Positions 8,096 through 16,358 of a stretch of 64,000 nt of DNA are shown in pieces. Location of the stretch: NCBI GenBank assembly GCA_035315185.1, contig DATFYE010000113.1, positions 17,397 through 81,396 on the forward strand, written 5' to 3'. The translations under genes and the position numbers were made by a program. This stretch comes from JADGQN01 sp035315185. GTDB lineage: Bacteria > Desulfobacterota > Syntrophorhabdia > Syntrophorhabdales > WCHB1-27. Numbering within the stretch: the stretch's first letter is position 1; each line of letters starts with the position of its first letter. The notes below the pieces were generated by a model. That model searched no databases. It had not been told where the DNA came from and saw only the letters and a list, made by a program, of their open reading frames with translations.

Positions 8096-9853
8096 CTATT
8101 CCGAACGCTGTTTCAACTGGGCCAGTAGCCAATTATATTGGGAACGTGCATGGGAAATAAGCTCAAGGAAAGTCATCAGTTTTACGTCGTCCTCTGTGTA
8201 GTTCGTTCTTACTCCCTTATCGCGCTTCCCGCCAATCACGATGACCTCCATTTCTCTCAAGTTGGCCAAAAGATCGTGACGGTATGCGATGGCCTGCAGA
8301 TAATCAGCATGGGTAAGGGTATGATTAGGCCTTTTGAACTCGATCAGGGAGTGCCTTCCCAATAAGTCATTGGCAAGAAGAAGGTCCGGGCGTTTGGAAG
8401 CCCTAATTCCGGAGAATTTGGTCGATAGATATTCCTCCGCAATTCTTTTGAGTGCAATGTTTGAAGATTTTAAAGAATACTCCGGACCGAAGATCCACAG
8501 ACGATTCTCAAGCGCTTGGTGTGCATGCTTCTCTAGGGTAGCGGGATTTACCACAATTTCTTCAAACTCATCTATCAGGCGAAGGCGATATGTCAGCTGA
8601 TGCTGCATCATTGACAACTCCACGAAGCTTGATTCTTCCAATGCTCGGGCAAAAGATTCAATATCGCTTCTTTTCGCTTTGTCGATCTTGTCAATTATGA
8701 AATAGTACTCATCTCTTTCTATTGCCTCCAGAACCACGTTTACCAAGGGCTCAAGCTTTTCGTCAGGCTCGTCATAATACTTTTGCAGTAGTCGCTGGAG
8801 AGCTCTTTGGGCGAAAACTTTCTTGAATTCTGGTAGCTGCTCAAGCCTTCGGTTTATTTTTTGTTGCAGGCGGGCTTGGGCCAAATGAATTTGTTGTCCA
8901 TATACTTTTTTGGCCGCCTCTCTAATTTCGCCTGCCACCCAAGTCCGCAACGCATCATAGCCTTTGCTATTCTCAATAACCGTTCCCCAATCTGCAGTCA
9001 CATCTGACAGGAGGCCATCGGCCTCTACTTCGCCGTATATTTTGCCAAGGACGGATTTGGGAAAATCTTCACTGTCTTCGAGGCCAAAAAAATGTGGTTT
9101 TCCTATAACCTTACCCTCCACACGAATAGCGATTCCTGCATTCCTAAAACGCCGCCTTGCTTCTGCGACGGTGAAAGCCAGAGCCGCTCGGCCCACACCA
9201 TCAATGTTTGCCTCTGCGGTATGCGTTTCTCCTTGAATGTGTTCATAGGTGACTTTTTCATCATCAACGTGAAGTGTGAAATCCTCTTCCCGCCCATAAT
9301 CCCGAATCAGCAGCTCTCGAAGCTTTTCTGGCAGAGGGAATCTCAAGTTCTGGTTTAATCCGCTTAGCGTGACCTTTGTTCCGTGCTTATCAGCCGCTAC
9401 TTCTTCAATGGTGGGAATTAGATCCAATTCCTCCAGGTCACGGGATGCTTCTACAAGCCTTCCTTTCTCCAAGATTATTGAAGTGTAGACGCCTCTGGCC
9501 CATGTCTCCAATTGCATAGAGGACGCAGTGACGAGACCGGCAAATTTCCCGATGCCTTTTCTTCCTTTTACCTTTCTTTTCTTTCCGATGGTGAGTTGGC
9601 CCTTTGAACTAATCCGATCCTTTGCCACTACGAGATATTCGCTCTGAAGCTCTTGCGGCGTCATGCCCGTTCCATCATCTTCGATAACAAGGAAATCGGC
9701 TGTATCGGGCTTGGGAAGCCGAATCCAGACATTGTCGGCATCAGCATCCCAGCAGTTGTCCACAAGCTCTTTGATAGCTGCTTCTGATGAGCGGTAATTC
9801 TCGCTCAGAAGAATCACTAACCTGGAATCAACTCGAAATTGCGGCTGTGCCAT
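8096..9853 (-). CDS. GHKL (Hsp90/MORC-like) ATPase fused to a PD-(D/E)XK-like nuclease domain
   Basis: A 585-residue protein. The N-terminus carries the Bergerat ATP site: N box E29-L-V-D32-N33, G1 motif D60-G-T-G-M64 and G2 motif GRKGIGK (97-103). A middle region (about 200-430) is helical and charged. The C-terminal domain contains RPD (Asp490), then IEFK (Glu505, Lys507) and YLQ (Gln520), the layout of PD-(D/E)XK nucleases of the DUF4263/Shedu type. GHKL-plus-effector proteins are common in anti-phage systems. I infer an ATP-gated nuclease, untested. AGAGG precedes the ATG at 9853; a start 21 bases upstream is less likely. Two other PD-(D/E)XK-like genes lie within 6 kb. Confidence 0.75.
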   Translation of the reverse strand: MAQPQFRVDSRLVILLSENYRSSEAAIKELVDNCWDADADNVWIRLPKPDTADFLVIEDDGTGMTPQELQSEYLVVAKDRISSKGQLTIGKKRKVKGRKGIGKFAGLVTASSMQLETWARGVYTSIILEKGRLVEASRDLEELDLIPTIEEVAADKHGTKVTLSGLNQNLRFPLPEKLRELLIRDYGREEDFTLHVDDEKVTYEHIQGETHTAEANIDGVGRAALAFTVAEARRRFRNAGIAIRVEGKVIGKPHFFGLEDSEDFPKSVLGKIYGEVEADGLLSDVTADWGTVIENSKGYDALRTWVAGEIREAAKKVYGQQIHLAQARLQQKINRRLEQLPEFKKVFAQRALQRLLQKYYDEPDEKLEPLVNVVLEAIERDEYYFIIDKIDKAKRSDIESFARALEESSFVELSMMQHQLTYRLRLIDEFEEIVVNPATLEKHAHQALENRLWIFGPEYSLKSSNIALKRIAEEYLSTKFSGIRASKRPDLLLANDLLGRHSLIEFKRPNHTLTHADYLQAIAYRHDLLANLREMEVIVIGGKRDKGVRTNYTEDDVKLMTFLELISHARSQYNWLLAQLKQRSE

Positions 9854-9922
9854 ATTGCCTCTCTTTCTCGTCAAGACTGTTATATTTGAGCAGCAACGTG
9901 AGTCTAGAGTTAGGATAGTATG

Positions 9923-10345
9923 CTACAGATACTGTCTCACATAATCCTCCGGAAGATCGCAGTCTCTTGCCCCTGTGCGTATGATCTTTCGGTACGGATG
10001 TGATGGGTCACCACGCTTCTGGGCCGGTCTGAGATAAATCCATGCTTGGTGGCTGGCGCCCGAGTCGTCTTTCACCGGCAGCTTTTGTCGCCCATAGACA
10101 TGCGGATATCCCTCAAGTCGATCCAAACTTTCGAGGTCCTTTTCCGATATTTCGAATATACCTCCCCAAACCACACTATTTTTGCTCGGAGCTACATTGC
10201 CCACCGCTCCACCACGTCTCTCAGAATAACCATCATACATAAAGCTATACTCCGGGAGTAAGGCCCTGCCCACAAATCTGCTGTCAGGGCATCTTTCCTT
10301 CATCTGCTCATGACTCATGTTTGACCCATATGCAAAGTAGAACAT
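9923..10345 (-). CDS. Gamma-glutamylcyclotransferase-like protein
   Basis: A 140-residue AIG2/GGCT-fold protein. YGSNM (residues 6-10) forms the substrate-binding loop and LDRLEGYP places the catalytic glutamate at Glu78. GGCT-fold enzymes release 5-oxoproline from gamma-glutamyl amines or peptides. The substrate is unknown in small bacterial members, and some act on gamma-glutamylamines. It is upstream of the GHKL gene on the same strand, with 69 bases between. Confidence 0.85.
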   Translation of the reverse strand: MFYFAYGSNMSHEQMKERCPDSRFVGRALLPEYSFMYDGYSERRGGAVGNVAPSKNSVVWGGIFEISEKDLESLDRLEGYPHVYGRQKLPVKDDSGASHQAWIYLRPAQKRGDPSHPYRKIIRTGARDCDLPEDYVRQYL

Positions 10346-10800
10346 TCTATGCCCCTCGGCAAAATTTAGCGTATCTCATTAACCCTTTCATGTCCGCATA
10401 TAACAAATAATATCCGAATCTTGTCTTCTCCGAAATAATATGCTCTGCCTCCTGAAAAGGCAACTACGAAATGTAATGCGAAGAAAGATGGCCAGGGAGC
10501 AGATACGCAAGGGTCTGTTCATGAGTCACTTCTATTCATGAGGTGAGGATAGCCTAGATTGTGCTGTCGGGTGAAGGCAAGACTCATGTGAGGCTGGGAC
10601 ATGGACTCAGATGATGAAGAGATGGCGGAGATGAAGTAATTCCTGAAAGGGTAAATCTGTACTATAATTAAAGCAGTGATTGTTACATTTAGTAAATTGT
10701 GATCCGGCCGAATCAGTGGAGATTTTGTTTCGGTTTGTAGTTGATGGCAATATTTTTGAACAATAAACCAGTGCCTTTGTAACGGAATAGGGGAGCACAA
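10346..10800. other. Divergent intergenic region
   Basis: About 450 AT-rich bases between the minus-strand cyclotransferase gene and the plus-strand nuclease-like gene. TATAAT at 10663-10668 is a good -10 hexamer, but its -35 (TTCCTG, about 10640) is weak. I see no coding frame with a ribosome-binding site. Confidence 0.4.
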
Positions 10801-11661
10801 ATGGAAGAGTTGGCTGTCAAGAATCTATTGGGACAGTATCTTAATGAACATGGTTACAGTTTCCAATATGCCGTGCTGAAAGCTATAAATGACCTATACG
10901 ATGAAGGTAAGTCTCCGTGGCTTTTTGAGGTGGCAGAGTTTCCCGTGGAAGTCAATGGAACTCCGACACATATAGACTTTATCCTCAGACACAAGGAAGC
11001 TCCTTTTTATCTAGTAGCTGAATGTAAGCGTGCTAATCCCGCTATCTCAAACTGGTGCTTTGTAAAAGCTCCATATGTCAGCAGAGATATACGTGACGGA
11101 AACGAAAGAATTGTCCGTGAGGTGGTGAACGCCAACGGTGGGACCTCGTTGCAGTGGCTAAAGAGGACTCAGGATATTTATCGATTAGCATTTGAGGTTA
11201 AGAGCACTGCAAAGGGGGAAGGGAGTTCCGGGAGAGGACAAGTTAACGATGCACTAACTCAAGTATTAAGGGGCGTGAATGGATTGATTAAATTTGCTGT
11301 AGACGGGTTGTGTAAAGGAAAAACAGCTCTCCTTAAAGGGCAATCTTACGCTGCATTCATGCCCGTTATTTTTACAACAGCAAATCTTTGGGTAACTGAT
11401 GCTGTGTTAAGCAAAGCTGATTTATTGAAGGGGACAGGTGACATTTCAAAATTCAATCTGACTGCAAGAGATCAAATTCTTTTCCATTATGCACAATCAC
11501 CGACGCTCAAGCACAGTTCTTATAATTACAGTGATGACCCTGGATTGTCGGATGTGCTTTACTTGGAGTACACAAGGTCAATACCGATCGTGAGCGCATC
11601 AGCCATAGCGGGGTTTCTTCCATACATTAATTGGAGTGACCTGGATGACTGGAATAAGTAA
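10801..11661 (+). CDS. PD-(D/E)XK-like nuclease, unknown specificity
   Basis: A 286-residue protein whose N-terminal third reads HIDFIL (Asp59) and then VAECKR (Glu74, Lys76), a textbook D-(14)-ExK arrangement flanked by beta strands. The rest (about 100-286) matches nothing I know and may be a target-recognition or structural domain. No methyltransferase lies beside it, so a standard type II restriction pair is unlikely. An abortive or modification-dependent nuclease fits the setting better. AGGGG seven bases before the ATG supports the start. A hairpin at 11728 may end the transcript. Confidence 0.6.
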   Translation: MEELAVKNLLGQYLNEHGYSFQYAVLKAINDLYDEGKSPWLFEVAEFPVEVNGTPTHIDFILRHKEAPFYLVAECKRANPAISNWCFVKAPYVSRDIRDGNERIVREVVNANGGTSLQWLKRTQDIYRLAFEVKSTAKGEGSSGRGQVNDALTQVLRGVNGLIKFAVDGLCKGKTALLKGQSYAAFMPVIFTTANLWVTDAVLSKADLLKGTGDISKFNLTARDQILFHYAQSPTLKHSSYNYSDDPGLSDVLYLEYTRSIPIVSASAIAGFLPYINWSDLDDWNK

Positions 11662-11727
11662 ACGAGAGTTGCCTCCTGCGCAATGACTCGAACGGTGTTA
11701 CATGTTTCATGTGGCAATTGGCTGCCC

Positions 11728-11763
11728 TATCCTGATTATGTGCTTAAGAAGGTAATCAGGATA
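11728..11763 (+). terminator. Perfect 11-bp hairpin after the nuclease-like gene
   Basis: TATCCTGATTA (11728-11738) pairs perfectly with TAATCAGGATA (11753-11763) around a 14-base loop, 66 bases past the stop. No T run follows, so termination would need help. It could also be an operator. Confidence 0.4.
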
Positions 11764-11841
11764 CTGCACTACCTTATGTGAACGAGTGGTAAGCCGCCTA
11801 ATCTTGCTCATCTTGCGTCGACTCCGCAGGGGGGAACGGGA

Positions 11842-12501
11842 ATGGAAACAGGACAAGGGGGAGTGGAAACCGAAAGAGAGTATCATGCAGCTGTGGTGGA
11901 TGCACTTGAGCGAGAAGCTAAGGCTTTCAAGTGCATAGAGGGATGGTTTGTCTGGGTAGGGATTGTTTGGAGTATCGCTCTGCTTGTTTTCGGCCTGGTC
12001 TATCTGTTAGAGACACTTGACGGGGGGTTTTCGTTTGCAGCTCTCGGCCCACTCGTCAAACTACTCATTGTGTTAGTTTTTGCGTTTCTTACCTGGGTGA
12101 TGCGGGATAAAATCATGCATGCTTTGGATACGTGGGAACAGCCGCTCCTGAAAAGAGAGCATGATGAGAAGGATGATGAGAAGGCAAGGGAAGCTTTCCG
12201 GCGTGGTGCGAGGATATTCAAATACGGCGTAGAATGCGAGGTTTGGAATGATCAGTTTGTCCCAAAACCAGGCGGCGAGATATTAAATTATGACATCCCA
12301 TCCGATGTTTGGAATGCTTACGATGCTTACTACGATCAGGTACAGAAAGAGCTTGCAGCACAGGACCGCGAAATGTGGCAAAAGCTGCACGAATCCCTCA
12401 ATAATTTAAAGTCTGTCAAAAAACCAGGAAGATGGACAAGATGGAAAGAGAGGCGTTTGAGCACAAGGAAAAGCAATGGTAGCGCAACTACACCTGAGTA
12501 A
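11842..12501 (+). CDS. Two-helix membrane protein, unknown
   Basis: A 219-residue protein with two hydrophobic helices (about residues 35-57 and 68-88), then a charged cytoplasmic C-terminal region of about 125 residues with amphipathic helical character. No catalytic motif is visible. GGGGGGAACGGGA precedes the ATG. The arrangement (short N-terminus, helical hairpin, soluble tail) would suit a membrane effector or a structural protein. Family not recognised. Confidence 0.65.
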   Translation: METGQGGVETEREYHAAVVDALEREAKAFKCIEGWFVWVGIVWSIALLVFGLVYLLETLDGGFSFAALGPLVKLLIVLVFAFLTWVMRDKIMHALDTWEQPLLKREHDEKDDEKAREAFRRGARIFKYGVECEVWNDQFVPKPGGEILNYDIPSDVWNAYDAYYDQVQKELAAQDREMWQKLHESLNNLKSVKKPGRWTRWKERRLSTRKSNGSATTPE

Positions 12502-12723
12502 AGTTGAAGATGTAACCAGGGAATAATCCGACGGGCCGAAAAGCGCTTTCTCGGGCGCCTTCCCTGGTTCAAATACATGTATAGGAGAGATTTCCTCTAT
12601 GCTTATTCTGATTACCGATTTTCTTTTCGTTGTGCGCGCAACTTGGTACAATTCATTCGAAACAGAAATCAATCAAAAGGGGGCAACACGAGAAAAATAG
12701 TCCTGAGAAGGTCATAACACAAG

Positions 12724-13194
12724 ATGAAAAAATGTCCGTATTGTGCTGAAGACATCCAAGAGGAAGCAAAAAAATGCAAGCACTGCGGGGAATGGCTAAG
12801 CGAGATCAATCAAGAGCAAACAAAAGAGGTAACTTCTGAGCCGGCGAAGATTCATGCTCCTGAAGCTGAATCTGGTACCGAGACGCTGGAAGTGGTGGAA
12901 GGGAAGGTTTCTAAATCAAGATGGGCTTCAGGATATGGATGGGGCTGGATAGTCTTACTTTGCTTCTATTCTTTGGCGTCAGTATACGGATTTCAAAGTC
13001 ATCCGCACGGGTCGGCCGGTTATTACGCGGAAACCATTGGCATTTTTGTAATGCTTGGTTTGTACTATTTTTTGAGGGCAAAAATTGCAAGTCGATGGAA
13101 GTTCTTTGTGGAAAACAGAGGGTTATGTTCATTCGTGGCAGGTATTATAGCCCTCTTTATTGTCGTCTGGACGGTAGGTCTCTTTTTTTATTGA
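12724..13194 (+). CDS. Zinc-ribbon membrane protein, unknown
   Basis: A 156-residue protein. The N-terminal ribbon CPYCAEDI ... CKHCGEWL (Cys4, 7, 19, 22) matches the zinc-ribbon found ahead of many bacterial membrane domains. A 40-residue acidic linker follows, then three predicted helices (about residues 72-92, 101-117 and 131-154). Such proteins usually have no assigned role. It lies 21 bases before the next gene, suggesting joint transcription with 13216 and 13577. Confidence 0.7.
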   Translation: MKKCPYCAEDIQEEAKKCKHCGEWLSEINQEQTKEVTSEPAKIHAPEAESGTETLEVVEGKVSKSRWASGYGWGWIVLLCFYSLASVYGFQSHPHGSAGYYAETIGIFVMLGLYYFLRAKIASRWKFFVENRGLCSFVAGIIALFIVVWTVGLFFY

Positions 13195-13215
13195 GGGGCG
13201 GAGGAGAAGATCATA

Positions 13216-13539
13216 ATGTCAAAATCCTTCGTGAAAGAATGGACCAAACTGATACGGCCATTGTTTCCTGAGAGTGCAGAAATAATTGAAAAAGTTGCTG
13301 GAGATGATGTTGTTTTGCTGATTGATTGGAAATTGGGACCGAAAAAAAGATCGCGCTTGATACGAGTGATTGTTTCTAAAGAAGCTATTACAGACTGCCG
13401 TGATTTCAAAGTAGCAGGATCACAATTCGAGAAGATCATCCGGGATAAATTGTCCGTTTTCAACCCAGACCATGATACCCCTGAATATGGCAGCCGTCCG
13501 ACAGAGGAATGGGTGGTTAAGACCTCAGATGTAAACTGA
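13216..13539 (+). CDS. Small soluble protein, unknown
   Basis: A 107-residue protein without signal peptide or membrane helix. Its middle (VVLLIDWKLGPKKRSRLIRV) alternates like beta strands and is followed by a helix. No recognisable family or catalytic motif. GGAGGAGA lies about nine bases before the ATG. It sits between two membrane-protein genes with short gaps (21 and 37 bases), so the three probably form an operon. Confidence 0.6.
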   Translation: MSKSFVKEWTKLIRPLFPESAEIIEKVAGDDVVLLIDWKLGPKKRSRLIRVIVSKEAITDCRDFKVAGSQFEKIIRDKLSVFNPDHDTPEYGSRPTEEWVVKTSDVN

Positions 13540-13576
13540 ACCGAAGTGCGAGTAATGATGTAATAGGAGCACGCCC

Positions 13577-14071
13577 ATGCAAATCGCGGTAGTAATTCTC
13601 CTAATAGTGATTGCAGCACTAATAGCGAAAAGAGAATTCGGATTAAGGGTTTTAGCAGCCAACCCTGATGAGTGGTTGGTCCTCGAGTGGTCCAAGCTCA
13701 GTGATGCCAGCGAGACCGAATCTCGTTCGCGGGGAAACCAAACATCGTTGCATATAAGATTCATTCCTATTATCGGCTGGACGTACAAATATGGAAAGAT
13801 AGACGTTATTATACCACCTGCGTATCGTCAGATCTATCTTCCACTTAAGGCAGAGAATTATAAAGCAGTTAGCTATTGGATCCGGGATGACGCAGTATTT
13901 GATATTTCTGATTATTCGAGTCATGCTGGGGATTTGTGGGAGAACCTCTCAAATCAGGCGCTTATGGGAACTAAGATACAAATAGATGGTGGCGTGCCAA
14001 GATCGTTTCGTAAAAGGCTCTCGGAAATCCTTGCTATTGGGGATGAACGACAAGATAAGGAGCGAATCTAA
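13577..14071 (+). CDS. N-terminally anchored membrane protein, unknown
   Basis: A 164-residue protein. Residues 2-17 are a hydrophobic anchor, and the rest is a soluble domain with mixed strand and helix pattern and many tryptophan and tyrosine residues. AGGAG lies about ten bases before the ATG. It is last in the apparent three-gene operon starting at 12724 and convergent with the PD-(D/E)XK-like gene at 14185. Family not recognised. Confidence 0.6.
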   Translation: MQIAVVILLIVIAALIAKREFGLRVLAANPDEWLVLEWSKLSDASETESRSRGNQTSLHIRFIPIIGWTYKYGKIDVIIPPAYRQIYLPLKAENYKAVSYWIRDDAVFDISDYSSHAGDLWENLSNQALMGTKIQIDGGVPRSFRKRLSEILAIGDERQDKERI

Positions 14072-14098
14072 AAAACGGCTCCCGCAAGCAACCTTGGA

Positions 14099-14147
14099 GG
14101 GGAAATATCCATGCGCCACCGTAATGGTAACGAATGAATATTTCCCC
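14099..14147. terminator. Hairpin between convergent genes, possibly a bidirectional terminator
   Basis: GGGGAAATAT (14099-14108 region) pairs with ATATTTCCCC (14138-14147). The loop can form an inner CCAT/ATGG pair. It lies 28 bases past the plus-strand stop and 38 bases past the minus-strand one. The T and A stretches are inside the stem, not after it. Confidence 0.4.
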
Positions 14148-14184
14148 AAGAGTTCTGTGTGTTCTTTGCTCACGTATTGCCAGT

Positions 14185-14730
14185 TCAATACGTTATTCTG
14201 GCCACTGCAACCCTCTCGGTTTCCTGTAAACCAAACCCTCGTGTCAGTCGCCTCTTCTTCAGGAGGGTGAGTACCTTCTCCAGCACCTCTCTTCTTTCCA
14301 CCGGCACAGACAGGTAGGGAATGATGTGACACCCCTTCAGACATTCCCTGTTTCCCATGGTCCCATCCTTCACCCTCTTTCGAAGGTACTGCCGTGCCTC
14401 CTTATAGTAGCTGAAGAGCTGGCTGGATATGGCAAATGCATAGAGCCTGACCAGCCCCGGGTAGTGATAATAGATCCTCGATCCTCTCAACAAGTCCAGA
14501 ACCTCTCTTCTGCTCTTTTTCTTGACATTGTGTTTCGTCTCCCACTCCACTCCGGCATATTTCTCGGCAGGGCTCTTCACTTCGATAATGGCAATCTCTT
14601 TTCTCTCCACGTGCCAGGCGAGTATATCGGCAAAACTTCCCGAGAGGATCTCTGTCTCGTAACCCTGAGCAGCAAAGTGCTCTGCCGTGTAGAAATCATA
14701 CACCTCCTTCTGATAACTGTAATGACCCAT
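14185..14730 (-). CDS. PD-(D/E)XK-like nuclease-fold protein
   Basis: A 181-residue protein with the start set at the ATG that follows GAGG (14730); a TTG four codons upstream is possible. GSFADILA (Asp35) and then IIEVKSP (Glu50, Lys52) give the D-(14)-ExK signature seen in archaeal Holliday resolvases and VRR-type nucleases. The C-terminal half is basic and helical (KKKSRREVLDLLR ... LLKKRRL). It is the third such fold in 6 kb, and none is paired with a methyltransferase. Its role is unknown; DNA repair or phage defence are both possible. Confidence 0.6.
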   Translation of the reverse strand: MGHYSYQKEVYDFYTAEHFAAQGYETEILSGSFADILAWHVERKEIAIIEVKSPAEKYAGVEWETKHNVKKKSRREVLDLLRGSRIYYHYPGLVRLYAFAISSQLFSYYKEARQYLRKRVKDGTMGNRECLKGCHIIPYLSVPVERREVLEKVLTLLKKRRLTRGFGLQETERVAVARITY

Positions 14731-14879
14731 AGTCGACCTCAACTACAGCCATGGAATTCTGAGCAGGAAGATGATGAGACGCTTGATTACAGGATTCTGT
14801 CCAGCCTTGACTATTCTCAAAAAAGTACTTATTTTCGTTGCTAGATGGTTTTAATCTCGGGAACACAGGGAGGTGTGGT

Positions 14880-15209
14880 ATGAAAACGATTGCTATGTTA
14901 GGTATCGCGATTAGTCTGGTATGTGTAGCTCTCATCTCAGGCGCATGGTCGGCCGGTTTGCCGGACTTTTCTCAACAGCTCAAGTCTTTGCAACCAAATA
15001 CTGATTACAAGATCACTGACATTGCCGGCAAAAAGATGACGGTCTCCGATCCGACAGGAGCGAAGAGTACCTTTGAAGGCGTTGACACAAAAGGTCTGAA
15101 CGTAGGTGATACATTGAAGGGGTCGGCGCTCCAGGAAAAATTAGGGCAAGCTCCTTCCCTCAACAAGGGCGCTCTCCCGGAGTCAATTCCTAAACCGAGT
15201 TGGAAATAA
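14880..15209 (+). CDS. Small secreted or periplasmic protein, unknown
   Basis: A 109-residue protein with a signal peptide (residues 1-24, cleavage after GAWSA), then a soluble part of 85 residues: YKITDIAGKKMTVSDPTGAK followed by a GD-type turn, which suggests a small beta barrel. GGGAGGTG precedes the ATG at 14880; the frame runs 42 bases further upstream but without support. A strong terminator follows seven bases past the stop, so the gene is monocistronic. Confidence 0.7.
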   Translation: MKTIAMLGIAISLVCVALISGAWSAGLPDFSQQLKSLQPNTDYKITDIAGKKMTVSDPTGAKSTFEGVDTKGLNVGDTLKGSALQEKLGQAPSLNKGALPESIPKPSWK

Positions 15210-15459
15210 AGCAAGGACCCTGCCGGTACATTGATGCTGGAGCATACAGATACGTGACACCGGCAGGGTCTTATTTTCGGGGACTCTCCTTTACGTGCTA
15301 CCTTGTGTCCACCAGCAGCAAAAGCAATTTTCGGGCCATGTTGTCTGATTAAAAACGTAAGAAAGAAATTCTCCGCCCTTTTTTTTCATGAACAATCTTC
15401 TTGACTCGCTCCGTCGCCCTGCTACAATTGATGTGTAGGCAGGTTACAACACACGAGTT
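15210..15459. other. Intergenic stretch
   Basis: It holds the terminator at 15216-15277. Beyond that I see only AT-rich DNA with TTGACT near 15410 and TACAAT near 15423, which are too close together to form a promoter. Confidence 0.4.
15216..15277 (+). terminator. Strong intrinsic terminator
   Basis: GACCCTGCCGGT (15216-15227) pairs perfectly with ACCGGCAGGGTC (15259-15270), followed by TTATTTT. It directly follows the small secreted-protein gene. Confidence 0.85.
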
Positions 15460-15584
15460 ATACCAAGTTGCATTCAAAAATAGAGCAAGGCGACCAGGAG
15501 GATGGCGACGGAGGCGTACTACCAGTACGTCGGAGTCGTGCCGACGCAGGCAACGAAGCTATATGAATGAAGGCAACTTGGTAT
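15460..15584. repeat. 125-bp palindromic MITE-like element
   Basis: ATACCAAGTTGC at 15460-15471 is the exact reverse complement of GCAACTTGGTAT at 15573-15584. ATTCA/TGAAT lies just inside each end. The centre has CGTACT/AGTACG arms. The whole can fold as one long imperfect hairpin, has no credible coding frame, and ends 10 bases before the ATG at 15595. It looks like a non-autonomous repeat mobilised in trans. No other copy is in the window. Confidence 0.65.
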
Positions 15585-15594
15585 TAGGATTTCC

Positions 15595-15816
15595 ATGAGC
15601 CACTCAGACGAGAAACCAACTGGACGGTTGAGAATCGCAGATGTTGCATCCTTGCTGGGTGTCACCGTGGATAGCCTACCCGGTGATAAACGGCAGGTCG
15701 GTGCCCTTGTGGAGCTCACTGAGGAGCTCATGGAGCGGAATGGAGAAGAATGGATCAGGCAGCACAGCGGCGTGATCCTGGATCAATGGGAGACAATGCT
15801 GACCTTAGGCATATAA
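15595..15816 (+). CDS. Small soluble protein, unknown
   Basis: A 73-residue protein: RLRIADVASLLGVTVDSLPG resembles a helix-turn-helix start, and helical segments follow (VELTEELMERNGEEWIRQH). It might be a small DNA-binding or adaptor protein, but the helix-turn-helix reading is weak. The ribosome-binding site is poor (AGGAT), and the MITE-like element occupies the DNA directly upstream, so expression may be driven or silenced by that element. Confidence 0.5.
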   Translation: MSHSDEKPTGRLRIADVASLLGVTVDSLPGDKRQVGALVELTEELMERNGEEWIRQHSGVILDQWETMLTLGI

Positions 15817-15880
15817 GCTCTATTGGCCTCTGATTTGCAAGTGTCACTATCTGCGTTCCACATAATGCGAGGAGGCTGTC

Positions 15881-16315
15881 ATGGAGAGGAACTCATCGGC
15901 AAGACGTATGACCGGTACTGAAGAGTTATTGAGGGTTATGAGCAACGTGGAAAACGACACGGAGACCGTGAAATCGCACAAAGCACCGCGCAAAGTACAT
16001 TGGCAACAAGTCCTTATGGCGTGCTTTTGTATTCTTACCATCTCTGCCGCAGCCAAAGGTTTTATCTACTTCGACACTGAAATCAGTACAGTACGATCCG
16101 CCGTCGAGTCAACCGTCAAAGATATCAATACTGTTAAGGCGCAGGTGAGTGCAAGCGACGCAAGAGAGCAACTTGCTGCGGTTACTGCCGAGGTAGAGGA
16201 TCTCAAGATAACCAATGCTCAGCTTAGGGCGGAAATGCGCCAGATCAAGGAAGCGCTTGAAACGCTCAAGGCAAGAAAGAATACTGTTGTTTCCGCGCAA
16301 CGTAAACGCAGGTGA
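15881..16315 (+). CDS. Single-pass membrane protein with coiled coil (copy 2)
   Basis: A 144-residue paralogue of the protein at 1317. It shares a short basic N-terminus with MTGTEELL, one hydrophobic helix (VLMACFCILTISAAAKGFIY), a coiled-coil segment (VKDINTVKAQV ... EVEDLKITNAQLRAEM) and a basic C-terminus (ALETLKARKN ... RKRR). GAGGAGG before the ATG gives a clear start and shows that the shared core starts near MTGTE. Function unknown. The duplicated genes flank the accessory island, one on each side. Confidence 0.75.
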   Translation: MERNSSARRMTGTEELLRVMSNVENDTETVKSHKAPRKVHWQQVLMACFCILTISAAAKGFIYFDTEISTVRSAVESTVKDINTVKAQVSASDAREQLAAVTAEVEDLKITNAQLRAEMRQIKEALETLKARKNTVVSAQRKRR

Positions 16316-16358
16316 CAGGCAGCGTCAAAAATAACAACGCATCCCGCCATGCCGGATC

